A model generated the notes under the pieces. It did no database searches, was not told where the DNA came from, and saw only the letters and a program-made list of their open reading frames with translations. Below are positions 1 to 5,600 of a stretch of 8,460 nucleotides of DNA, piece by piece (within the stretch, counting starts at the first letter, position 1; every line of letters starts with the position of its first letter). The position numbers and the translations under genes are program-made. Origin of the DNA: Flavobacteriaceae bacterium. GTDB taxonomy: Bacteria > Bacteroidota > Bacteroidia > Flavobacteriales > Flavobacteriaceae. The stretch covers positions 1 through 8,460 of the forward strand of contig CANHBE010000105.1 in NCBI GenBank assembly GCA_947458575.1, read 5' to 3'.

Positions 1-42
1 CACAGCGCCATTGAAGTAGACGCATTGCGAAATCAATTGTAG
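1..42 (+). CDS. Possible 3' end of an upstream gene (partial)
   Basis: Frame 1 is open from the first base and ends in TAG at 40-42, giving the tail HSAIEVDALRNQL. The other two plus frames stop within the first 18 bases. The residue mix looks protein-like, and the position would make this the end of a gene convergent with the lipoprotein gene that ends at 124. Thirteen open codons can easily arise by chance, so this is only a suggestion. No family can be recognised from so short a tail. Confidence 0.35.
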   Translation, partial: HSAIEVDALRNQL

Positions 43-115
43 GCGCGCGTTAGGGATAGAGGCAAGCACCGCGTGCAGCCGAAAGCCCGACCCGCTTTTT
101 CTGCGGGGAACGCCC
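43..115. other. GC-rich structured intergenic element (possible three-way junction)
   Basis: This stretch is much more GC-rich than its surroundings and contains three nested or adjacent inverted repeats. GCGTT at 47-51 pairs with AACGC at 109-113. Inside that closing stem are a first hairpin at 61-80 (GGC/GCC outside, GCAC/GTGC inside, loop 70-72) and a second at 91-107 (CCCGC/GCGGG, loop 96-102). No T-run follows on either strand, so it is not a standard intrinsic terminator, although it lies where a convergent gene pair would need one. From memory only, the wording GTTAGGGAT...GAAAGCCCG resembles short intergenic elements that recur in flavobacterial genomes. Whether it is transcribed, and from which strand, cannot be told. 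Confidence 0.5.
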
Positions 116-123
116 AAAATATA

Positions 124-1311
124 TTATCGACCAATCGAAGTACGGCTGATAATTTCTTTCAACTTCGCTTTCAAATCTTCTCCGCAATCATAAACCATTT
201 GTTCGTTGGTGGGAAAGGGAATTTCACGTCGGTCAAAATTCGGAAAGTAGCTCTCTTCGCAAGCCCTGCGATCGCCTTTGTATCGCGCGAATACGTTTTG
301 AAACACGAAAGTGCTACTCAGCGGAAACGTCTGTAGTAATTGATTGGTTTTATTGTCGGAGTAGTCAACTTTTGCGGTAACTTGAGCCGATTTGATTTGA
401 GAAAATTCATATATAGAAACTCGAATGGTTTTCATATTATCAACATAAATCACTTTACCTAAGCTGTCCTTTACTTCACGACCACGAGAATCCAATAGTT
501 TTTTCACGCCGTCTTTGATGACTTTTTCCCGGTCAAATTGCTTTTCATTAATGCGTTCGGGAGAAATGACGATATCTCGAAAGTGAATCGTAATGCCGTA
601 ATCGTATGCAATTTCCTTTTGTTTTTTACTGTGGTAGGATGTCCACTTATCATTTAAACCAAGCGTGCTAAAATCCAGTAAATCATTTTCTAAGCGATAT
701 GGAATAACAACATTTGTCGCGTTTTTTGTGGCTACATAAACATAGTCGGTTCCCTTGTGCTTGGCGTCATTAATCAGTTTGGAAACATCTTTGTAACCGG
801 GATTAATTTCATTCAAGTATACCAAATCATCGTAGGCTTTGCGACAACTCATTTTTTGATTGGTCATCAGCGCGGCGACCGAAGTCAAATAAAGATGTTT
901 TGAGAGTGCATTTTTGCTGCTTATTAGTTGTTCTGAATAATCATCCAGCATGAATTTGGCGTCGCGACCTTCTTTGAGGAAACGCAATGGCAATAATGGA
1001 CGGATCAATTCTTGACGGTTATTGAGTTGCTGGTATTTGTTGAAGATTCTTTCCAGATTATTAGGGTTAGCATCTTTAAACAACAGCGCCACTTCTCGCA
1101 AATCTCGTTCTTTCGCTTTGGCAAAGGCTTCCTCCAACATATACACATAATCTTGCTTACCTTTTGCGGTCTTATTGCCTTGTAGTTTGGATACGCAGTT
1201 TTGAATGGCGGCATCATAATCGCCGGAAGTGAGACTTGTTCTTGTTTGCTTTACGCCACAAGAGACAATTATTGCGATAAAAATAAGGGTGATTTTCTTT
1301 TTTAGTTGCAT
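124..1311 (-). CDS. Uncharacterised lipoprotein with TPR-like N-terminal half
   Basis: This gene encodes a 395-residue protein I do not recognise. It begins with a lysine-rich n-region (K4-K6), a hydrophobic core at residues 7-16 and a lipobox I-V-S-C ending at Cys18, so it should be exported, cleaved by signal peptidase II and lipid-anchored. Residues 25-185 look helical, with TPR-like pieces around 28-44 (GDYDAAI) and 139-184 (an NPGYKDV turn). Residues 195-345 look richer in beta strand, and the tail (346-395) is charged and contains Cys351 and Cys376. The 10-residue stretch after Cys18 has no obvious acidic surface-export signal. The start is fixed by the signal peptide. The gene lies downstream of fumarylacetoacetase on the same strand, but a 173-base structured gap separates them, so co-transcription is uncertain. 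A scaffold or envelope-maintenance role is possible but is speculation. Confidence 0.85.
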   Translation of the reverse strand: MQLKKKITLIFIAIIVSCGVKQTRTSLTSGDYDAAIQNCVSKLQGNKTAKGKQDYVYMLEEAFAKAKERDLREVALLFKDANPNNLERIFNKYQQLNNRQELIRPLLPLRFLKEGRDAKFMLDDYSEQLISSKNALSKHLYLTSVAALMTNQKMSCRKAYDDLVYLNEINPGYKDVSKLINDAKHKGTDYVYVATKNATNVVIPYRLENDLLDFSTLGLNDKWTSYHSKKQKEIAYDYGITIHFRDIVISPERINEKQFDREKVIKDGVKKLLDSRGREVKDSLGKVIYVDNMKTIRVSIYEFSQIKSAQVTAKVDYSDNKTNQLLQTFPLSSTFVFQNVFARYKGDRRACEESYFPNFDRREIPFPTNEQMVYDCGEDLKAKLKEIISRTSIGR

Positions 1312-1452
1312 GTTTAGGAGCTAATTTCCTGCTGTCCGTTTTATCTTTTTCTAACCCTTTCATCGTTAACCCTTTCAGAGTTTCGAACTCTGAAAGGGTT
1401 TTAAACTCTAAAAGGGTTAGAAAAAGGATGCCACTGCCATCAGGGCTAGGAT
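1312..1452 (-). other. Structured intergenic element in the lipoprotein leader
   Basis: Read on the minus strand, the element opens with ATCCTAGCCC near 1452 and closes with TTAGCTCC near 1317, only a few bases before the lipoprotein ATG. Between these flanks lie two nested perfect stems. The outer stem is 16 bp (1345-1360 with 1411-1426) and the inner is 15 bp (1368-1382 with 1386-1400, loop 1383-1385). No T-run follows either stem outward on either strand. From recall, the flanking wording (CCTAGCCC, GGCATCCTTTTT, AAAAAGATA, AGCTCC) resembles a short element repeated between genes in flavobacteria. If transcribed from fahA or a nearby promoter, it would form most of the 5' leader of the lipoprotein mRNA. 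Confidence 0.55.
1345..1426. repeat. Nested inverted repeats built from four AACCCTTT-type units
   Basis: Two units read AACCCTTT (starting at 1353 and 1368) and two read AAAGGGTT (1393-1400 and 1411-1418). The second forward unit extends to a 16-base sequence at 1368-1383. This matches the reverse complement of 1403-1418 at 15 of 16 positions and forms a perfect 15-bp stem with 1386-1400. The inner palindrome (1368-1400) therefore looks like a palindromic repeat sitting in the loop of a second related palindrome. Confidence 0.85.
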
Positions 1453-1484
1453 TTTCGTTTCAAAAGACATTTTTCCGGCACCAA

Positions 1485-2768
1485 CTACTTTCGCACAAAG
1501 GGAGGAAGAAGCTTGCTGGAAACTTCCCCAAATCCGATTCGAACCTCGTTATTTTTACAAAATCCTTTCATGATCACAGTATCGTTATCATTGATAAATT
1601 TTCGTTCACTGCCATCTTTCATCATAATTGGATTTTTGCCGTTCCACGTTAATTCCAACATAGAACCGTAACTATCTGGCGTTGGACCGGATATGGTTCC
1701 GGAACCCATCATATCGCCCGAATTCACACGACAACCATTAGATGTGTGATGCGCCAATTGTTGGCACATGGACCAGTACATAAATTTGAAATTTGATTTC
1801 GAAACTATGGTTGGTTCTACATTTTCAGGTTCTATTTGCACTTCCAAATTAATGTCGTAAGCATGTTTTCCATTTTGCTGCAAATAGGGAAGTGGCGTGG
1901 GATTTTGTGTCGGACCTTTTGTTCTGAATGGTTCAAGTGCATCCATCGTTACAATCCACGGCGAAATCGAAGTGGCAAAATTTTTTGCGAGGAAAGGACC
2001 AAGCGGTACATATTCCCATTTTTGGATATCGCGAGCGCTCCAATCATTGAGTAACACCATTCCGAAAATATAGTCTTCCGCTTCATGAACCGGAATATTT
2101 TCCCCCATAATGTTGACGTCGGTGGTAATAAAGGCCATTTCCAACTCGAAATCTATTGATCTTGAAGGTCCAAACACCGGTGTGCTTTCACCATTGGGTA
2201 AGGTCTGTCCCATCGGTCGGTAAACCGGAATACCTGACGGAATGATGGTTGAACTTCTTCCGTGATAACCAACCGGTATGTGCAGCCAGTTCGGCAAAAG
2301 GGCATTGTTAGGATCTCTGAACATGCTTCCCACATTAGTTGCGTGTTCTTTACTGGAGTAAAAGTCAGTATAATCTCCAATTAGAACAGGCAATTGCATT
2401 TCAACTTCTTCTATTTTAAAAATCACATGATTTCTATGTGCCTCATTATCCCGCAGTCTCGGGTTGGTAGCATCGAACAAATCGGCTATTCGATTTCGTA
2501 CCAATCGCCAAGTTTTCTTGCCGTCCGATATAAAATCGTTTAGGGTGTCTTGCATAAACATATCGTCTGTGAGTTCGATACCATCAAAATAATTGAGTTG
2601 CTGCAATGCGCCAAGATCGATAGCATAGTCGCCAATTCTGGTTCCAATTGTAATCACATCATCTTTGGTAATAAATACACCAAAGGGAATATTTTGTATC
2701 GGGAAATCAGAATCTTGTGGGACATCTAACCATGATTTTCTTTTCGGATTATTGGCTGTGATAGGCAT
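1485..2768 (-). CDS. fahA: Fumarylacetoacetase
   Basis: Hydrolyses 4-fumarylacetoacetate to fumarate and acetoacetate in the cytoplasm, the last step of tyrosine and phenylalanine catabolism through homogentisate. The 427-residue length is close to the roughly 420 of animal enzymes. Residues 1-125 correspond to the N-terminal SH3-like barrel and the rest to the catalytic beta fold. The active-site residues I remember from mouse FAH all appear at a constant offset of nine: metal ligands Asp135, Glu208, Glu210 and Asp242, the catalytic His142 in SSKEHATNVG, and substrate contacts Tyr137, Arg151, Tyr168, Arg246, Gln249 and Lys262. Glu372 in GSMLELTW matches the catalytic glutamate. All look intact, so the enzyme should be active. 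The ATG at 2768 is preceded by a good Bacteroidota promoter and an A/T-rich leader of about 30 bases. Other genes of tyrosine degradation are not in the window. The gene is divergent from glyA. Confidence 0.97.
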   Translation of the reverse strand: MPITANNPKRKSWLDVPQDSDFPIQNIPFGVFITKDDVITIGTRIGDYAIDLGALQQLNYFDGIELTDDMFMQDTLNDFISDGKKTWRLVRNRIADLFDATNPRLRDNEAHRNHVIFKIEEVEMQLPVLIGDYTDFYSSKEHATNVGSMFRDPNNALLPNWLHIPVGYHGRSSTIIPSGIPVYRPMGQTLPNGESTPVFGPSRSIDFELEMAFITTDVNIMGENIPVHEAEDYIFGMVLLNDWSARDIQKWEYVPLGPFLAKNFATSISPWIVTMDALEPFRTKGPTQNPTPLPYLQQNGKHAYDINLEVQIEPENVEPTIVSKSNFKFMYWSMCQQLAHHTSNGCRVNSGDMMGSGTISGPTPDSYGSMLELTWNGKNPIMMKDGSERKFINDNDTVIMKGFCKNNEVRIGFGEVSSKLLPPFVRK

Positions 2769-2802
2769 ATTTCTGTTGATTTTTTGTTGAAAATTAAGTT
2801 AT

Positions 2803-2833
2803 CAAATATATTATTATATGTCAATTTAACAAA
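2803..2833 (-). promoter_or_regulatory. Promoter of fumarylacetoacetase (Bacteroidota type)
   Basis: On the minus strand TTTG (2833-2830) is followed after exactly 19 bases by TATATTTG (2810-2803). This matches the known Bacteroidota housekeeping consensus of a -33 TTTG-like and a -7 TAnnTTTG box. Transcription would begin about 25-30 bases before the ATG at 2768. Confidence 0.75.
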
Positions 2834-2842
2834 CGCTTTTCG

Positions 2843-2850
2843 TAATTTTG
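2843..2850 (+). promoter_or_regulatory. Probable -7 box of glyA
   Basis: TAATTTTG is a perfect match to TAnnTTTG and lies 26 bases before the ATG at 2877, a spacing typical of short Bacteroidota leaders. No clear TTTG -33 box is present; the best candidate is a weak TATG at 2817-2820. The location argues that translation starts at 2877 and not at the upstream in-frame ATG at 2784. Confidence 0.55.
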
Positions 2851-2876
2851 GGCAGTTTTTAACGAAAAGAAATAAA

Positions 2877-4151
2877 ATGCAACACGATAGTACAATTTTC
2901 GATTTAATTAATGAAGAGCAGGACAGACAAATACACGGCATAGAACTTATTGCATCGGAGAACTTTGTGAGTGATCAGGTGATGGAAGCTGCCGGATCGT
3001 GCTTAACCAATAAATATGCTGAAGGATATCCGGGCAAACGTTATTACGGAGGCTGCGAAGTAGTAGATGTTGTGGAACAAATCGCCATCGACCGCGCGAA
3101 AGAGTTGTTTGGTGCAGCATATGCCAATGTTCAACCACATTCAGGTTCACAAGCGAATACAGCGGTTTTTGCTGCTTGCTTGAAGCCTGGAGATAAAATA
3201 TTAGGATTCGATTTGTCACACGGTGGGCATTTGACTCATGGCTCACCTGTTAATTTCTCTGGAAAACTCTACAAACCGTCGTTTTACGGTGTTGAAAAGG
3301 AAACTGGACAATTTAACTATGATAAAATCCAAGAAATTGCGACACGCGAACAACCCAAAATGATTATTGCGGGCGCATCAGCATATTGCAGAGATATGGA
3401 TTTTGAAAGATTCAGACAAATTGCAGATAGCGTTGGCGCTTTATTATTGGCGGATATTTCTCATCCTGCTGGACTAATAGCAAAAGGTCTGATGAATGAC
3501 CCGATTCCGCATTGCCATATTGTAACCACCACAACACATAAAACGCTCCGTGGTCCACGAGGCGGAATGATTTTGATGGGCAAAGATTTTGAAAATCCGT
3601 GGGGTTTGACTACGCCTAAGGGAGAAATCAGAATGATGTCAAGTTTACTTGATTTAGCGGTTTTCCCGGGGAATCAAGGTGGACCTTTGATGCATATCAT
3701 TGCGGCAAAAGCGGTGGCGTTCGGAGAATGTCTTTCAGATGAATTCTTCCATTATGCGATGCAAGTTCAGAAAAATGCGAAAGCTATGGCAGCAGCATTC
3801 ATGAAGCGTGGTTACGATTTGATTTCTGGAGGGACCGACAATCATATGATGCTTATTGACCTTAGAAACAAAGGAATTACCGGAAAAGATGCTGAAAATG
3901 CACTTGTAAAGGCGGAAATAACAGTAAATAAGAATATGGTTCCTTTCGATGATAAATCACCGTTCATCACTTCAGGGATAAGAGTTGGAACCCCAGCTAT
4001 TACTACTCGAGGTTTGGTTGAATCGGATATGGAAACTATTGTTGAGCTCATTGATCGCGTTCTGATGAATCATACTAATGAAGAAGTTCTGGAGCAAGTC
4101 GCCGACGAAGTCAATGAAATGATGGGAGAGCGCGCGATGTTTGTTTTTTAA
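2877..4151 (+). CDS. glyA: Serine hydroxymethyltransferase
   Basis: A PLP enzyme of the cytoplasm that interconverts serine plus tetrahydrofolate with glycine plus 5,10-methylenetetrahydrofolate, the main source of one-carbon units. From the chosen ATG the protein has 424 residues, the usual bacterial size. Family marks in order are IELIASENF (22-30), the NKYAEGYPGKRYYGG substrate-binding loop (45-59), SGSQAN (89-94), DLSHGGHLTHG (112-122), ADISHPAGL (192-200) and the PLP-lysine motif TTTTHKTLRGPRGG (217-230) with Lys222 as Schiff-base residue. The reading frame is also open upstream to an ATG at 2784. That 31-residue extension is not part of the family, would cover the promoter boxes, and is rejected. 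The start at 2877 follows an A-rich leader (GAAAAGAAATAAA) with no Shine-Dalgarno site. The gene is divergent from fumarylacetoacetase across a 108-base gap. No truncation or missing key residue is seen. Confidence 0.98.
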   Translation: MQHDSTIFDLINEEQDRQIHGIELIASENFVSDQVMEAAGSCLTNKYAEGYPGKRYYGGCEVVDVVEQIAIDRAKELFGAAYANVQPHSGSQANTAVFAACLKPGDKILGFDLSHGGHLTHGSPVNFSGKLYKPSFYGVEKETGQFNYDKIQEIATREQPKMIIAGASAYCRDMDFERFRQIADSVGALLLADISHPAGLIAKGLMNDPIPHCHIVTTTTHKTLRGPRGGMILMGKDFENPWGLTTPKGEIRMMSSLLDLAVFPGNQGGPLMHIIAAKAVAFGECLSDEFFHYAMQVQKNAKAMAAAFMKRGYDLISGGTDNHMMLIDLRNKGITGKDAENALVKAEITVNKNMVPFDDKSPFITSGIRVGTPAITTRGLVESDMETIVELIDRVLMNHTNEEVLEQVADEVNEMMGERAMFVF

Positions 4152-4169
4152 TGAAGAAAATTACAAATC

Positions 4170-4223
4170 AATTTCACGAATTTTATCTGTAGCCACAGCG
4201 GAGATTCGTGAAATTCTTTTTTT
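4170..4223 (+). terminator. Hairpin plus T-run after glyA (probable terminator)
   Basis: AATTTCACGAAT at 4170-4181 is perfectly complementary to 4204-4215. The stem extends inward through 4184/4201 with two G-U pairs, and after a 2x2 internal loop continues as CTGT/ACAG (4187-4190 with 4195-4198) around a four-base loop. It is followed by C and seven T (4216-4223). This fits a Rho-independent terminator of glyA 18 bases after its stop. The stem is low in GC and ends only 12 bases before the miaE start, so it could also act within a glyA-miaE transcript. From recall, the core resembles palindromic intergenic repeats seen in Bacteroidota. Confidence 0.7.
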
Positions 4224-4235
4224 ATACAGTAGCTT

Positions 4236-4829
4236 ATGTCCACTTTTAGATTACAATTGCCAACCGACCCACGATGGGTCAATATTGTTGAAAAAAACAT
4301 AGAAGAGATTCTTTCGGATCATGCTTGGTGTGAACAGAAAGCAGCTTCAAATGCGATAACAATCATAACAATTAATTCAGAATATCCCGACTTGGTAACT
4401 GACATGCTTGAACTTGCGAAGGAAGAAATGGAACATTTTCAAATGGTGCATGAGCTAATCAAAAAGCGTGGACTGACACTAGCAAGAGAGCGGAAAGACG
4501 AATATGTTGGGGAGCTTGCACAATACATGAAAAGAAGTAACACGGGAAGTAGAGTTTCAGGCTTTGTTGAACGAATGTTGTTTTCTGCAATGATCGAAGC
4601 AAGAAGTTGTGAGAGATTTAAAGTCCTTTCAGAAAATATACAAGATGAGGAACTCGCTAAGTTTTATCGTGAATTAATGGAAAGTGAGGCGGCTCATTAT
4701 ACGACTTTTATAACTTATGCTCGAAAGTACGGACAAGGGATAGACGTAGAAAAACGCTGGAGAGAATGGCTGGATTTCGAAGCATCTATTATTGCTAACT
4801 ACGGGAAGAAAGAATCCATTCACGGTTAA
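4236..4829 (+). CDS. miaE: tRNA 2-methylthio-N6-isopentenyladenosine(37) hydroxylase
   Basis: A non-haem diiron monooxygenase of the ferritin-like superfamily that hydroxylates the isopentenyl group of ms2i6A at position 37 of tRNAs reading UNN codons, using O2 and electrons. It acts after MiaA and MiaB, which are not in this window. The 197-residue length matches the family. The four-helix-bundle ligand pattern is visible: Glu33 in WCEQKAASNA, Glu64 and His67 in the first ExxH (KEEMEHF), Glu121 in IEARSCERF, and Glu151 and His154 in the second ExxH (ESEAAHY). The N-terminus with PTDPRWV is also typical. The ATG at 4236 has no Shine-Dalgarno site and no recognisable promoter box of its own, so it may be read from glyA by read-through of the hairpin at 4170-4223. 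The acetyltransferase gene follows after 10 bases and is probably co-transcribed. Confidence 0.93.
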   Translation: MSTFRLQLPTDPRWVNIVEKNIEEILSDHAWCEQKAASNAITIITINSEYPDLVTDMLELAKEEMEHFQMVHELIKKRGLTLARERKDEYVGELAQYMKRSNTGSRVSGFVERMLFSAMIEARSCERFKVLSENIQDEELAKFYRELMESEAAHYTTFITYARKYGQGIDVEKRWREWLDFEASIIANYGKKESIHG

Positions 4830-4839
4830 TATATCGATT

Positions 4840-5349
4840 ATGACTCAGATATTTGAGGCAACCGATAAGGATATTGTTGTAATAAAGAAACTAGCCTATC
4901 AAATTTGGCCGCAGGTTTACCATACGATTATTTCGGAATCACAAATTTCTTACATGCTCGATTTGTTCTATTCTGAATCAGCATTATTGGAAAACATAAC
5001 CAAGAACAAGCATCAATTTTATATCATCGAAACAGATGGTCAGCCCGCAGGGTTTGCGTCATTTGAACACAATTATCTGCAAGAAAAAGTAACGAGACTT
5101 CATAAACTATACGTCCTGCCGGAAGTTCATGGTCGTGGATTGGGAAAGCAATTGTTACTTGCTGTAATAAAAGAAACTAAATTACAGGTTTCTGAGGCTA
5201 TCTCCTTGAATGTAAACAAATTTAATCCTGCAATCGATTTTTATAAAAAGTTGGGTTTTGAGATCGTTGGTGAGGAAAAACTCCCTATTGGAAAAGATTT
5301 TTATATGGACGATTTCATGATGAAACTACCAACAAAGATTTATCGGTAA
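4840..5349 (+). CDS. GNAT-family N-acetyltransferase, substrate unknown
   Basis: A 169-residue single-domain acetyl-CoA-dependent acetyltransferase, probably cytoplasmic. The acetyl-CoA pyrophosphate-binding motif A is clear at residues 88-103 (LYVLPEVHGRGLGK, loop 97-103). Motif B follows at about 122-140, with Asn129 and Tyr135 in NPAIDFYKKLGF, the Asn and Tyr usually seen near the CoA thiol. Residues 8-50 form the helical N-terminal part that usually sets acceptor specificity. The general pattern recalls PaiA-like polyamine acetyltransferases, but the substrate cannot be assigned. The frame is open back to an ATG at 4792 inside miaE. I choose 4840 because the family starts a few residues before the beta strand, and this start leaves a 10-base gap from the miaE stop. 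Likely one unit with miaE; a functional link is not evident. Confidence 0.9.
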   Translation: MTQIFEATDKDIVVIKKLAYQIWPQVYHTIISESQISYMLDLFYSESALLENITKNKHQFYIIETDGQPAGFASFEHNYLQEKVTRLHKLYVLPEVHGRGLGKQLLLAVIKETKLQVSEAISLNVNKFNPAIDFYKKLGFEIVGEEKLPIGKDFYMDDFMMKLPTKIYR

Positions 5350-5600
5350 TGGACACGTAAACACTATCAACGCAGAGAAGATCTAACCAGATTCGTGTAA
5401 AAGACACACATTTTACAAATATTGAAGTCGATTTGTATAGAATTGCTATGGTAAACTACGCAAAGGTGTTCTTTTTCATCAGTTTTGAGTACTTTATTTT
5501 CTAAGTTTTTAGGTTGCAAATACATTCGTTATCTTCAGTTTTGTCGGTCCTTTATTCGTACATTTGAAAGAGTATTATACTTACTTCAAATCGAATAGTT
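5350..5600. other. Intergenic spacer upstream of the ABC exporter operon
   Basis: This 251-base gap holds no convincing gene. Its left side has a weak 7-bp inverted repeat (TGTAAAA at 5396-5402, TTTTACA at 5411-5417) with no T-run after it. The right side is A/T-rich and contains the promoter box described separately. No clear terminator for the acetyltransferase gene was found. Confidence 0.6.
5540..5566 (+). promoter_or_regulatory. Candidate promoter of the ABC exporter operon
   Basis: TACATTTG at 5559-5566 matches TAnnTTTG perfectly and lies 34 bases before the adaptor ATG at 5601. TTTG at 5540-5543 could be the -33 box, but the 15-base spacer is shorter than the usual 17-23. The -7 box is the stronger half of this call. 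Confidence 0.45.

Noticed and set aside
73..336. Plus-strand open frame of 87 codons
   Set aside because: It lies antisense to the end of the lipoprotein gene and across the structured element; the protein has no recognisable features.
1345..1426. Four AACCCTTT units as a CRISPR-like array
   Set aside because: Units are inverted in pairs, very short and without regular spacers; they form nested hairpins, and no cas gene is present.
2819..2824. TTGACA on the minus strand, like an E. coli -35 box
   Set aside because: TATAAT follows at once without the needed spacer, and the Bacteroidota-type boxes at 2803-2833 explain the promoter better.
2784..2876. In-frame upstream extension of glyA (31 residues)
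   Set aside because: It is outside the known SHMT N-terminus, would be coded across the promoter boxes, and the ATG at 2877 has a normal A-rich leader.
4792..4839. Longer start of the acetyltransferase overlapping miaE
   Set aside because: It would add 16 residues not expected for the family, while the ATG at 4840 gives clean spacing after the miaE stop.
5396..5417. Seven-bp A/T-rich inverted repeat as terminator of the acetyltransferase gene
   Set aside because: Weak stem with an eight-base loop and no T-run after it on either strand.
5484..5509. TTTG and TAAGTTTT as an alternative operon promoter
   Set aside because: The -7 box has a mismatch at its last base and the spacer is only 14 bases; the TACATTTG at 5559 is better.
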